A stretch of DNA of 44,019 nt from a virus. The stretch's first letter is position 1. The number at the start of each line of letters is the position of its first letter. Below, in pieces: positions 8,554-17,230 of this stretch. Where the stretch lies: the IMG/VR virus record IMGVR_UViG_3300003886_000010, positions 1 to 44,019 of that record; one strand, 5' to 3'. Made by a program: the position numbers and the translations under genes. Below the pieces are notes generated by a model. That model made no database searches, was not told the DNA's origin, and was given only the letters and a program-made list of their open reading frames with translations.

Positions 8554-10680
8554 ATGAAAAGAGGTAAAGGCAAGCCCAGCTCAACGCGAATTAAGGGCAC
8601 TATATTCCGCTCTGTTGAGCTGGCCCGCGATGCGGTTATCAGCGAGGACGAGCGACTTGTGAGAATTTCCTTCTCAAGCGAGAAACCCGTACTACGGGCC
8701 GATTGGTTTGAGAAGCCGTGGGTTGAGGTTCTAGGACACAACGACGGCGAAATGAATACGGCAAGACTGGACGCCGGGGCCACACTTCATTATAACCACT
8801 CCCGAAGCCGCGAGGATCGCATCGGCGTTGTGGAATCGGCGACCCTTAAGAACGGACGCGGCGAGGCGATTGTTAGATTCTCTAAGAACGAACGCGTTGA
8901 CGATATTTGGGATGATGTAAAAGATGGAATCCTAAGAAACGTTAGCGTTGGTTATTCAATTGACGAACGTCAGCTTGTAAAAGATGGCGGAAAGGGAGAG
9001 CCGGACGAATTTAGAGTAGTTCGCTGGACACCGCACGAACTTAGCTTTGTAGACATCCCCGCAGACCATACGGTTGGCGTGGGTCGAAACTTAGCTGACG
9101 GCACGATGTATCGAAGCGCGGAGGGTAACAATCCCCTATACCGAGTCGAAAGCATCAACAACCCGAACTCTCAACCAGGAATCAACGAAATGAAACTACG
9201 AAAATACGAAGGCGAGACCGACGAAGAACTCAAAATTCGGCAAACAGCAGAAGATGCTCGCGTCGCCGCAGAGGAAGCCACGCGCGCCGCCGAGCTAGCT
9301 ACCCCAACCCCGGCACCGACACCCACACCAGCCGCCCCAACCCCGGCACCGGCAGTTGATGAGGCTGCAATTCGAGCACAAGGCCGAGAGGAAGAACGTG
9401 TACGACGTGATGCTATTGGTTCAGCCATTGCACCGTTCCAACGACAGCTCGGCGATGCGTTTGCGACGGTGCGAGATCATTGCATCACTGAAAACCTTGA
9501 GCTTGACGCAGCGCGCACTTACATAATGGCGAAGCTTGGCGCAGGGCAAACCCCCGTAGGTGGTGAGGCGCGCAGCAACGCCTCTGTTCAAGAGACTGAC
9601 GTACAAGCGTTTGCGCGCGGCGCTAACCTGGCTATCCAAATGCGCAGCGGTTTGATTGTGAAAGGTTCCGACGAGGAAAAAGAAGTACAGCGAGACGCCG
9701 TTGCGGGTTATTCGCTGTTCGAAATGGCGCGTCGAATGTTGGAGCTTGGCGGAACTGAGAGCGGGCGACTCGGCAAAATGGAACTAGTTGGCCGGGCGTT
9801 TACGTCTAGCGACTTTCCTTTGCTGCTGATTGACGCGGCAAACAAGATGATGCTGAAAGGGTTTGAGGAGGCACCGGAGACTTGGCAGATGTGGGCACAA
9901 ACCGGCAACCTCTCAGACTTTAAAATCGGCAATCGTCCGGGCCTATCAAGTTTTGATGATCTGTCTTTGGTCAGCGAGGATGGTGAGTTTACCTATGGTT
10001 CGTACACCGAGCAGGCGGAAACGATACAGCTTGCGACCTATGGTAAGTTGTTTGCGATTACTCGCCAGGCGATCATCAACGACGATCTCAGTGCGTTCAC
10101 TCAGATACCGGCTAGAATGGGCCGCGCGGCTTCCCGACTAGTGGGTGACCTTGCTTATGGCGTCATAACGGCCAACCCGCTACTTACTGATGGCGTAGCG
10201 TTCTTTGCTGCTGGGCACAACAACCTAAACTTAGGTGGTGCGGCGGTAATCAGCGCGGCTTCTGTAGCGGCTTCACGTAACGGTATGGCGCTGCAAACCG
10301 ACGCAAGCAATTCGGCAACCGGCTTAAACATCCGACCGTCGTACTTGCTCACCCCGCTCGCAATTGAAGATGCGGCAACTGTGCTGATGGCCTCTGAGAC
10401 TAACCCCATATCTGTGAACTCGCGGGTGCCGAACCCAGTTCGCAACTTGGCGCAGGTTGTAAGCGATCCTCGCTTGGACGCAGACTCTACAACTCGCTGG
10501 TACATGGCTGCTTCGCAGGTTTTTGATACTATCGAGGTTGCGTTCCTCGACGGCATCCAAGCACCGACGTTAGAGCAGCAGCAAGGTTGGAGCATCGACG
10601 GGACAGAGTTTAAGGTTCGGCTTGATGTAGGTGCCGCACCTATGGAATTCCGCACTTGGCAGCGTAACGACGGCGCATAA
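8554..10680 (+). CDS. Prohead protease-major capsid fusion protein
   Basis: 708-residue fusion. Residues about 1-190 are a U35/HK97-type prohead protease: candidate catalytic His82 in ATLHYNHSR, Ser131 in LRNVSVGYS, and the HELSFVDIPADHTVGVGR strand. Residues about 215-320 are charged and helical with a Pro/Thr/Ala-rich linker near 249-268, suggesting a scaffold (delta-domain) segment. From about residue 410 onward it is the capsid subunit (SSDFPLLLIDAANKMML; QLATYGKLFAITRQAIINDD; AYGVITANPLLTDGVAFF), similar to Mu gpT-like/HK97-fold heads. Self-cleavage would release the capsid from protease and scaffold. No separate capsid gene exists in the window, so this is the sole source of the shell. 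Confidence 0.92.
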   Translation: MKRGKGKPSSTRIKGTIFRSVELARDAVISEDERLVRISFSSEKPVLRADWFEKPWVEVLGHNDGEMNTARLDAGATLHYNHSRSREDRIGVVESATLKNGRGEAIVRFSKNERVDDIWDDVKDGILRNVSVGYSIDERQLVKDGGKGEPDEFRVVRWTPHELSFVDIPADHTVGVGRNLADGTMYRSAEGNNPLYRVESINNPNSQPGINEMKLRKYEGETDEELKIRQTAEDARVAAEEATRAAELATPTPAPTPTPAAPTPAPAVDEAAIRAQGREEERVRRDAIGSAIAPFQRQLGDAFATVRDHCITENLELDAARTYIMAKLGAGQTPVGGEARSNASVQETDVQAFARGANLAIQMRSGLIVKGSDEEKEVQRDAVAGYSLFEMARRMLELGGTESGRLGKMELVGRAFTSSDFPLLLIDAANKMMLKGFEEAPETWQMWAQTGNLSDFKIGNRPGLSSFDDLSLVSEDGEFTYGSYTEQAETIQLATYGKLFAITRQAIINDDLSAFTQIPARMGRAASRLVGDLAYGVITANPLLTDGVAFFAAGHNNLNLGGAAVISAASVAASRNGMALQTDASNSATGLNIRPSYLLTPLAIEDAATVLMASETNPISVNSRVPNPVRNLAQVVSDPRLDADSTTRWYMAASQVFDTIEVAFLDGIQAPTLEQQQGWSIDGTEFKVRLDVGAAPMEFRTWQRNDGA

Positions 10681-10699
10681 CAGCGCAGTTGTTAAAAGC

Positions 10700-10724
10700 G
10701 CAGTAGGCCACACCGGCCTACTGC
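10700..10724 (+). terminator. Post-capsid hairpin
   Basis: Perfect 10-bp stem GCAGTAGGCC / GGCCTACTGC with a 5-nt loop in the gap between the capsid and decoration genes. There is no U-run after it, so it is more likely an attenuator or mRNA processing/stability element than a full terminator. Such a hairpin could raise the amount of capsid mRNA relative to downstream genes. Confidence 0.6.
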
Positions 10725-10753
10725 AAACTTAACTAAACGGAGATCGAAAGAAG

Positions 10754-11125
10754 ATGGCTAAAAATCGCGTACAGGACGGAAAGGTTATCCAATACACCAA
10801 CGCCGGGGCTAACGTCTCTAGTGGCGATGCGGTTGTGATTGGTATTCTTGTCGGCATTGCACTCGTTGACATCGCTACAGGACAAACGGGCAGCGTTGCT
10901 ATAACGCAGGTTTACAACTTTGCAAAAGCTGACGCTGCCGTTATCGCTCAGGGCGAGACGGTGTTGCTTGACGTATCGGCGGGCGAGGTTGACGATAACG
11001 CCGCCGCTGCCGCGTCGGGTGACGTGCTTGGCTGGGGCATTGCGTTTGAAAGCAAGGGCGTAACGGTAGGCGAGACTATTGCGGTCAAGCTCATGCCAAA
11101 TGCTGATGCGGTTGTAACACCTTAA
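10754..11125 (+). CDS. Head decoration protein, DUF2190 family
   Basis: 123-residue beta-rich protein directly after the capsid gene. It has the DUF2190 pattern: an N-terminal VIQYTNAGANVSSGDAVVIG strand-turn, a GVALVDIATGQTGSVAI-like central segment (here ALVDIATGQTGSVAITQVYNF), and a C-terminal GWGIAFES..GETIAVKL. These proteins form trimers that stabilise capsids in several phages. The start is preceded by ACGGAGATCGAAAGAAG, a good ribosome site. Confidence 0.82.
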   Translation: MAKNRVQDGKVIQYTNAGANVSSGDAVVIGILVGIALVDIATGQTGSVAITQVYNFAKADAAVIAQGETVLLDVSAGEVDDNAAAAASGDVLGWGIAFESKGVTVGETIAVKLMPNADAVVTP

Positions 11126-11143
11126 GGTAGTCGGGGTAGTTTG

Positions 11144-11452
11144 GTGGCAATTTCCATTGCTGCGGTTGATACCGCCGTTCTTGCGGTGTGGGGTGAAGCA
11201 ATCACCTACACGCCGTTCGGCGGCTCAGCTACCCCAATTACTGCGCTCTATCAAGAACCCGACGTTCGGCCCGACTCAGTTGCGATTGAGTTTACGACCA
11301 CCGGGCCTATTGTTTTTGCTCTGCGCTCCGATGTGCCTACGCCTACTAAACAGGACTTGATAACGCGTGACCTCGACGGGCGTACGTTTCAAGTTAAAGA
11401 TTTTGAACTGGATGAAGGCGCGTTAACCGTGCTTGACCTTGAGGAAATTTAG
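11144..11452 (+). CDS. gpFII-like head-tail connector (candidate)
   Basis: 102-residue beta-rich protein, beginning at GTG 11144 or TTG 11141. Its pattern (AVWGEAITYTPFGGSATPITALY, then a strand pair and GRTFQVKDFELDEGALTVLDLEEI) matches lambda FII/head-tail attachment proteins that join the filled head to the tail. Position after the decoration protein and before tail genes agrees. The ribosome site is not obvious (GGGGTAG upstream). Confidence 0.6.
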   Translation: MAISIAAVDTAVLAVWGEAITYTPFGGSATPITALYQEPDVRPDSVAIEFTTTGPIVFALRSDVPTPTKQDLITRDLDGRTFQVKDFELDEGALTVLDLEEI

Positions 11453-11454
11453 AT

Positions 11455-11814
11455 ATGCGAAACCACCACATTTTGATGCTAGAGCGGGACGCGGACGGCG
11501 AGATCGTTGCGGGTCATGAAGTGCCTAACAACGAATGGGCAAGATGCCGCCGCAAGGGTTGGGATTTTGCGACGGCCGAGGAAATTTTGGCGTACCAGCA
11601 AATGCAAGTAGACGCGGCGGCAGATAAGGCTGCGAGAATGTCAGACTCGACCCCGGCGAAGGAGGAAAGCAAAACCGACGCAGGAACTATTACCCCAACG
11701 AGCGGTGGGTATTACGAGGTGACTGTGGGCGGCATAACCGAAAAAATACAAGGGCGGAATAAGGCCGAAGAATTGTTGGCGGAAATGGAAGCCGCCGCTA
11801 CCGCCACCGCTTAG
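11455..11814 (+). CDS. Hypothetical protein in head-tail junction region
   Basis: 119-residue protein with an N-terminal block rich in charged and aromatic residues (NEWARCRRKGWDFATAEEILAY), an Ala/Asp/Lys linker and a C-terminal block (GGYYEVTVGGITEKIQGRNK) that looks like a short beta domain. It starts 2 nt after its upstream neighbour. No known family is recognised; a small connector or completion role is positional inference. Confidence 0.65.
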   Translation: MRNHHILMLERDADGEIVAGHEVPNNEWARCRRKGWDFATAEEILAYQQMQVDAAADKAARMSDSTPAKEESKTDAGTITPTSGGYYEVTVGGITEKIQGRNKAEELLAEMEAAATATA

Positions 11815-11834
11815 GCTGAAGCCGAAACTTAGAT

Positions 11835-12308
11835 ATGGATAACCTGTTCTATACCCTTCTCAGCGCGCTTGTTGTTACGATAGCGGCGAACGCTAATATC
11901 ACGGCTAAAGGCGCTCTGGTTGAGCTGGGAAGAATTAGACCCTATGACGCAACGGAGCTGCCCGCTGTCGCTATTTTCTATGTAGGGGACGGTCCCACAG
12001 GTGAGTTTGGGCCGAAGAACACAAACTTCATCGACTGGGATCTACAGGTGGCTATAGAGATTTCGGTGGATGCGGACGCCAACACCGGCCCCGACGCCTT
12101 CCAGCGGGACTTACTAAATCTGCGCGCTGACGTTCACCAAGCTTTGATGCTCGTCGCGCCAACGCAGGGCCAACCATTCGTCAGCTTTACCGCACCGCTT
12201 GGGGGTGACGAACCAGCTCTGGATGATAGCGGTAGGGTCAAGACAGCCAGCTACCGAACAACCTGGATGTTCCGCATCAGGACTGCTATCTCGGATATGA
12301 CAACTTAA
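11835..12308 (+). CDS. Tail terminator, gpU-like (candidate)
   Basis: 157-residue protein with a hydrophobic N-terminal helix followed by ITAKGALVELGRIRPYDATELPAVAIFYVGDGP, a pattern common to minor tail protein U/tail-completion proteins, and a C-terminal TASYRTTWMFRIRTA strand. Such proteins cap the tail tube and dock it on the head. It lies two genes before the tube protein, as expected. Confidence 0.6.
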   Translation: MDNLFYTLLSALVVTIAANANITAKGALVELGRIRPYDATELPAVAIFYVGDGPTGEFGPKNTNFIDWDLQVAIEISVDADANTGPDAFQRDLLNLRADVHQALMLVAPTQGQPFVSFTAPLGGDEPALDDSGRVKTASYRTTWMFRIRTAISDMTT

Positions 12309-12324
12309 CTAAAGGTTCCGGCCA

Positions 12325-12540
12325 ATGACTGAACAACACACCCGAATTCGTCCGCCCAAAACCGCCAGCAAAGAGCAGCTTAAAAAGCTCGAAGATGGTG
12401 CGCTCGCGCGAAAAAAATCACTAGAGAAGGATGCGAAAAGTGGTAACGCTTCTCGGTCTACGAACAACCCGGACGTAGGACGCCCGTCACAGTTGAAGGA
12501 ATCGACACAACAAAAGGGAGCTGCCAAAGATGTTAGTTAA
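12325..12540 (+). CDS. Small charged hypothetical protein
   Basis: 71-residue, strongly charged, probably disordered protein rich in Lys, Ser, Asn and Gln. Its ATG is preceded by AAAGGTTCCGGCCA, a variant of the recurring leader. Its end overlaps the tail tube gene start by 11 nt. No family is recognised. Small charged proteins at this position often occur before tube genes in siphoviruses. Confidence 0.6.
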   Translation: MTEQHTRIRPPKTASKEQLKKLEDGALARKKSLEKDAKSGNASRSTNNPDVGRPSQLKESTQQKGAAKDVS

Positions 12541-13468
12541 TCGCGAGGTGATCTTACTCAAAACGGAGGTCTCTTATGGCGTGGATTCGGTGCCAACCGC
12601 TCTTTTGGATGGGTTGCTTGTGGAAAATATTTCTTGGTCCAACGAGGGCCTAAGAATGAACGAACGCCCGGCTGTGCGCGGTTCCATCGGCATGCTGCAA
12701 CAAGTATACGGCGGCACCATGCGAACAATGTCGTTTGACGTTGAAATGAAAGGCTCAGGAACCGCAGGCACGGCCCCTGAATTCGCCGCTGCGCTCCGCG
12801 CGTGCGCATTGGCGGAGACAATAGTCGCCGCAACTAGCGCAGCTTACCAGCCGGTGAGTAACCCGGCGTCGCATGAATCGGTAACCATTCACTACCAGCA
12901 AGACGGCATACGCTACGCTGTATTAGGTTGTCGCGGCAACGTGTCGTTTAACTTCGAGACTGGCGCAGTTGGTAAGATGTCGTTTAATTTTACCGGCCAC
13001 CTGGTTGGCCCGATTGATGAAGCACTCGCGCCCCCGGTAGTGCTTGCGCTTGTGCCGGTCGCGGTTATCAACTCGGCGTTTACGGTGGGCGGCTTCGCTG
13101 CAATTGTTAACGCGGTGACTTTGGACGTATCCAACACGATGGCCTTACCGCCTGATATGGCGGCGGCCGACGGGTTCAACGAAGTGCAGATTACTGCGCG
13201 CGACCCTAACGGGTCGTATGACCCTGAAGCGGAGCTGCTTGCAGTTGAAAACCCACACACCGATTTCTCTAACGGGGTTTCCCTAGCGGTATCTATCGGC
13301 TCGGTTGGCAGCGTTGCAGGCAATATCTACGATTTCGATATGCCCAGTATCTACTATCGCGATGTTGCCCCCGGCGACCGCGATGGAATTCGTACCTACG
13401 ACATACCGTTTGGGGCTGCGGAATCCATACCGACAATCGACGACGAGTTTAACCTCGTATTTACCTAG
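12530..13468 (+). CDS. Major tail tube protein
   Basis: 312-residue siphovirus tail tube subunit, which polymerises around the tape measure. The N-terminus (REVILLKTEVSYGVDSVPT..LLVENISWSN), the MRTMSFDVEMKGSGT..PEFAAALRAC block and the GNVSFNFETGAVGKMSFNFTGHLVG strands match the tail-tube pattern. The C-terminal third (about 180-312) resembles a second beta domain. The ribosome site AAAAGGGAGCTGCCAAAG lies inside the preceding gene. It is the most abundant tail component by position and type. Confidence 0.85.
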   Translation: MLVNREVILLKTEVSYGVDSVPTALLDGLLVENISWSNEGLRMNERPAVRGSIGMLQQVYGGTMRTMSFDVEMKGSGTAGTAPEFAAALRACALAETIVAATSAAYQPVSNPASHESVTIHYQQDGIRYAVLGCRGNVSFNFETGAVGKMSFNFTGHLVGPIDEALAPPVVLALVPVAVINSAFTVGGFAAIVNAVTLDVSNTMALPPDMAAADGFNEVQITARDPNGSYDPEAELLAVENPHTDFSNGVSLAVSIGSVGSVAGNIYDFDMPSIYYRDVAPGDRDGIRTYDIPFGAAESIPTIDDEFNLVFT

Positions 13469-13490
13469 GCAAAACTAAAGGCCCAACTTT

Positions 13491-13838
13491 ATGTCACTAG
13501 AACTTACTAAGGGGTTGACGCTCGAATGGTGGACGCCCGCCGGTCACGAAAACGATGATAACCCCGTGGCTTTTCACATACGGCCTTTGACGGGTCCGCA
13601 GATGATGATAATGCGCAAGCATTTCAACATAGAAGCGCAGAGCATTGAGCCGGAAGGGTTGTTGCTGGCGTGCAGAGACGGGCTGCGCGGTTGGCGCAAC
13701 GTTTTAGACGAGAACGGTGATAGCCAGGTATTCCATAGATCGATGATCGACCGCCTACCCCACGACTGGATAGCATTGATAGGCGCGCAGGTGATATCTA
13801 ACAGCGTTATGACGGAGGCCGCGCAAAAAAACTCATAA
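13491..13838 (+). CDS. Tail assembly chaperone, short form (gpG-like)
   Basis: 115-residue acidic protein just upstream of the tape measure gene, the place of lambda gpG. The ATG follows AAAGGCCCAACTTT, another copy of the window's recurrent leader. The last codons before the stop contain a canonical A AAA AAC slippery heptamer, so a fraction of ribosomes makes the longer product annotated separately. The short form probably coats the tape measure during assembly. Confidence 0.8.
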   Translation: MSLELTKGLTLEWWTPAGHENDDNPVAFHIRPLTGPQMMIMRKHFNIEAQSIEPEGLLLACRDGLRGWRNVLDENGDSQVFHRSMIDRLPHDWIALIGAQVISNSVMTEAAQKNS

Positions 13839-14197
13839 TCGCAATTGAGGTCAGGGAGCACGGTGCTTCATTCGATTGCGATAAATGTAGCTGTAACCCG
13901 ATAACTCACAACGCCGGTTGGTTTAAGTGGGTTATTGAAGATGTTGGCGGGGAGCCGTGGCGCTCAAAAGTTTGCCCCCGCTGGGTGGTTACTGAGCGCA
14001 GCGCATACTTGCTCAAGCTGCACAAATTTTGGAGCCAGGGAAAGTTAGCGATAGCGGGCGGGGTGATGGATCAACCCAGCGTCTACATAGACGCAATGGA
14101 ACTGTTGGACGTTCGGCTTAATAAGATAATTTTGGAGCGCGAAAGAGAACGTGCTCGACTAGGAAGCAAACGCGATGGCCAAAGAGTTTCGAAGTAG
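13491..14197 (+). CDS. Tail assembly chaperone, -1 frameshift product (gpGT-like)
   Basis: Predicted fusion made by a -1 frameshift at 13826-13832. The first 114 or so residues are shared with the short chaperone; then the frame beginning at 13832 adds about 121 residues before the stop at 14195-14197. The added part has a CDKCSC motif, an AGWFKWVIEDVG..WRSKVCPRW segment and a charged end. It runs to within the start of the tape measure gene (23-nt overlap). This G/GT arrangement is near universal in siphoviruses. The extension has no good start of its own at its beginning, which supports frameshifting. Confidence 0.82.
13826..13832 (+). promoter_or_regulatory. -1 ribosomal frameshift slippery site
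   Basis: Heptamer A AAA AAC in the correct phase (codons caa aaa aac), two codons before the 0-frame stop of the short tail chaperone. A -1 slip opens a 121-codon extension. A stimulatory downstream hairpin was not located with certainty by eye. Confidence 0.85.
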
Positions 14198-16391
14198 GAT
14201 AGTAATAAGCGCTAAGTCAAGCGCCGGAAAAGTATTTGCTTCGACCGCGCGCGCGTCGGCCCGCGTGGTTAAATCTCTAGGTAAAGTCGCCGCCGCTGGT
14301 GCGGTTGCTGGTGCTGCAACCTCCGCAGCATTCGCGGTTAGCTCTATTCGCAAAGCGGGTAATTTTCAAACCGCCATAGCCGACCTCTCGGCAATAACCG
14401 GCGCAACCGGTAAAGACCTTGAATTTTTGGCGAACCAGGCCAAGGCGTTCGGCGTAGCTTCTCAAGGTGGCGCGGTCGCGTCGGCCGAGGCGTTTAAGCT
14501 GGTAGCCAGCGCAAAGCCCGATTTGCTAGAAAACGCGGCGGCTCTGGCCGAAACTACGCGCAACGTTATACTGCTATCCGAGGCTACCGGCAACACCCTG
14601 GCATCCTCTGCCAATACGGTGGGCGGCGCGCTCAACCAGTTCGGCGTGGAAGCCGATCAAGCTGCGCGGTTTGTAAACGTCTTGGCGGCGGGCGCTAAAT
14701 TCGGCTCGTCTGAAGTTACCGACACGGCAGCGGCCTTGAATAAAGCCGGTGTTGCAGCCGCTAGCGCTGGCATCAACTTCGAAACTACAAACGCAGCTAT
14801 TCAAACCCTGGCGGGCGTTGGCATCAAAGGTGCAGAAGCAGGCACAGCGCTGCGCGGTGTTTTCTTAAAGCTGCAAACCCAGGCCAACGATAAGTTTAAC
14901 CCAGCCATTGTTGGCGTCAATGAAGCCCTTAAAAACCTAGGAGAGGCAAATCTTGACGCCACGGCAAAGGCTAAGCTGTTCGGCCAAGAGAACTTTGTCG
15001 CGGCGACAGCGCTGATTGAAAACCGAGATAAGCTAGCTGGGCTAACCAAGGCGTTAACGGATACATCTGTTGCCAGTGAGCAAGCCGAAAAGAAGCAAGC
15101 TACATTTGAAGCGCAGAGCAAGCTTCTCGCCAACACATTTGAAGTGTTGCAAATAGAAGTAGGCGAGAAGTTTTTGCCAACCCTCCTCGAACTTGTAAAA
15201 ATAACGACACAGATAATAAAAGAGTTTACCGATGAAGCTGAAAAAGCAGACGAGTTAAACGTCTCGTTTATGACACTTGACGAAACTGTCAGAACGATAG
15301 TAGCTACTTTCACAAGTGTAAAGACCATACTAGAAATTGTAGGCAAGGCCATTGGTGGTATTGTCGCTGCGTTTGTCACTGCCATAGCGGGAGACTTCGG
15401 CCAGGTTGACGATATTTTAAAGGCCGCGTTCGCTGATATCGCTAAGACTGCCGACGAGGGGTTCACTAGCGCCGTTGCTATCATCGCGCGCAAAACCCCG
15501 GAAGCAGTCAAGTCTGCGTTGAACACCCCCATAGTTGTGGAAGCCGCAAAAGCGGCAGGGCGGGAGATAGGTACAGCGTTTTTTGAGGGGGTTAATTCAC
15601 CATCAGCCGCAGCGGCAGAGGAAGCGGTGTCAACTCAGTTGGAGGAGCTGCGTCAACGCGTCGAGAACATACGAACCGGAACGCTTACTGAGGTCGAAGC
15701 GGAGAACGAACGCTTTGAACAAATACGCAGCGTTATCTTTCAGGGAAGACTTTCACAAGTAGAGGATGCTGATTTTTTCCGCGACCTCGAAGCGCGCGCC
15801 ACAGCAGAGCACCTCGACAATCTAAAAAACATCAACGCTAAATCGATAAAGTCAGATAGGGCTTTCTCGGAAAAGACTGCCGTCGGTAAAACTAAATTTG
15901 TTCTGGGTACGCTGAGCGATCTAACGGCTGGCAGCGCCCAAGAAAACAAGACGATGTTCAATATCAACAAGGCGGCTGGCATAGGTAACGCAATCGTCTC
16001 GACGGCCGTGGGTATAAGCAAAGCGTTAGAGCTGCCGTTCCCCCTGAACTTTGCAATCGCCGCCGTCACTGCCGCAGCGGGCGCGGCACAGGTTTCAGCA
16101 ATAGCAGGCACACGCTTTGGGGGTGGCACCACGCCAAGCTTTGCAGCCACGCCAACCGTCGGCGGCACCCCGGTTGGCGGGCCAGCAAGCGTTGGCGCGA
16201 GCGCGCTAGAGCTGCCAGGGTTGGACGGCGCAACCGGACCGGGCCGCGAGATAAACATAAACATTCAGGGCATACCGGAGTCTGGGGTTATGCCAGCCGA
16301 GTCGGTGCGCGATTTGATGCGCTCCATTAACGAGGAACTTGGTGACGGCGCAAACCTCAACGTGTCGGGCGGCTCAAGCGGAGGTACGTAA
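14175..16391 (+). CDS. Tail tape measure protein, TP901 type
   Basis: 738-residue tape measure that sets tail length; at about 0.15 nm per residue the tail would be around 110 nm (family rule, inference). A TP901-type core begins near residue 60 (QTAIADLSAITGATGKDLEFL) and runs through GVASQGGAVASAEAFKLV, STGNTL-like LLSEATGNTLASSANTVGG, GVGIKGAEAGTALRGVFLKL and KLFGQENFVAATALIENR. Later parts are Ala-rich with hydrophobic helices near 400-430 and 620-650 that could form membrane passages during DNA injection. It overlaps the frameshift product by 23 nt. Confidence 0.93.
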   Translation: MAKEFRSRIVISAKSSAGKVFASTARASARVVKSLGKVAAAGAVAGAATSAAFAVSSIRKAGNFQTAIADLSAITGATGKDLEFLANQAKAFGVASQGGAVASAEAFKLVASAKPDLLENAAALAETTRNVILLSEATGNTLASSANTVGGALNQFGVEADQAARFVNVLAAGAKFGSSEVTDTAAALNKAGVAAASAGINFETTNAAIQTLAGVGIKGAEAGTALRGVFLKLQTQANDKFNPAIVGVNEALKNLGEANLDATAKAKLFGQENFVAATALIENRDKLAGLTKALTDTSVASEQAEKKQATFEAQSKLLANTFEVLQIEVGEKFLPTLLELVKITTQIIKEFTDEAEKADELNVSFMTLDETVRTIVATFTSVKTILEIVGKAIGGIVAAFVTAIAGDFGQVDDILKAAFADIAKTADEGFTSAVAIIARKTPEAVKSALNTPIVVEAAKAAGREIGTAFFEGVNSPSAAAAEEAVSTQLEELRQRVENIRTGTLTEVEAENERFEQIRSVIFQGRLSQVEDADFFRDLEARATAEHLDNLKNINAKSIKSDRAFSEKTAVGKTKFVLGTLSDLTAGSAQENKTMFNINKAAGIGNAIVSTAVGISKALELPFPLNFAIAAVTAAAGAAQVSAIAGTRFGGGTTPSFAATPTVGGTPVGGPASVGASALELPGLDGATGPGREININIQGIPESGVMPAESVRDLMRSINEELGDGANLNVSGGSSGGT

Positions 16392-17230
16392 TGGCGATAG
16401 TAGTAAATGTTGGCGGCGTTAGCGGTGGCGGCGGCGGTCCTTTAGCTGCGGCGGGCAGCAGCTTCATAGCCTATGACTCATTCTTTCTACGCGCTGACGT
16501 TGCTAGTGTGGTCGCTGATAGTGAAGACTTTGGCCAAGCACTGGAGAATGGAACTAGCTGGCCTACCTACGGCGGTGGTTGGCAAACATCGACGCCTGGC
16601 GAGCACACCGTGACAGTCGGGTTTGGCAGTACGCGCGAAGCGCGCGGCTATGCAATCCACAAACACAACCTGGCTGACCTTGGGATTACTGTAGAGCTAC
16701 AATCGTCCCCAGATGCTGCTGTGTGGACTACGATACTGGGCAGCGATCAAATGCCGTCTAACAACAAAACCCTATTCTTTGTTGCGGCCGACGCGTCAAG
16801 TGAGAGGTTTTGGCGTTTGCGGTTTACCGGCCACACCGGAGGCACCTTAAGGATTGCCCAATTATTTATAGGCCCGGTGTTTCAAGTACACCAACCCCCC
16901 GGCATGGGCTGGACGCCACCTAACCTAGCGCTCAATAACGACTACATACAATCGCGAGCGGACGGCGGTGACTTCTTGGGGCGCTCACTTATTAGACGCG
17001 GCGGTAAAACCAACTTTACAATGACGCCGGTCCCCGAGACTTTTGTTAGGAACGTGTGGCTCCCGTTCATGCTCGAAGCTGAACAGCACCCGTTTTACTA
17101 CTCTTGGAACGCGCAGGGGTTTCCCGGCGAGGTTGCTTATTGTTACGTCGAAGGGAAGATAGACATACCTCGATACGTGACACACTTGCACATGTCTGTA
17201 CCCCTTAAGTTTATCGCGCTGCAATTGTGA
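16391..17230 (+). CDS. Distal tail protein (Dit-like)
   Basis: 279-residue protein directly after the tape measure, the usual place of the distal tail hub protein. Residues about 50-170 resemble a galactose-binding/discoidin-like beta sandwich (EDFGQALENGTSWPTYGGGW..TVTVGFGSTREARGYAIHKHN..FWRLRFTG). The C-terminal half (RSLIRRGGKTNFTMTPVPETFVRN..PFYYSWN) resembles DUF2460/Dit-type C-termini. It shares a stop/start nucleotide with the tape measure (TAATGG) and a GTGA overlap with the next gene, so the tail tip genes are coupled. Confidence 0.65.
   Translation: MAIVVNVGGVSGGGGGPLAAAGSSFIAYDSFFLRADVASVVADSEDFGQALENGTSWPTYGGGWQTSTPGEHTVTVGFGSTREARGYAIHKHNLADLGITVELQSSPDAAVWTTILGSDQMPSNNKTLFFVAADASSERFWRLRFTGHTGGTLRIAQLFIGPVFQVHQPPGMGWTPPNLALNNDYIQSRADGGDFLGRSLIRRGGKTNFTMTPVPETFVRNVWLPFMLEAEQHPFYYSWNAQGFPGEVAYCYVEGKIDIPRYVTHLHMSVPLKFIALQL

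Noticed and set aside
10155-10655. Antisense ORF opposite the capsid domain
   Set aside because: The capsid frame is well supported; the antisense product has no recognisable pattern.
14801-15532. 243-codon antisense ORF opposite the tape measure gene
   Set aside because: The tape measure frame has clear family features; the antisense frame is Ser/Ala-rich shadow sequence with no ribosome site.
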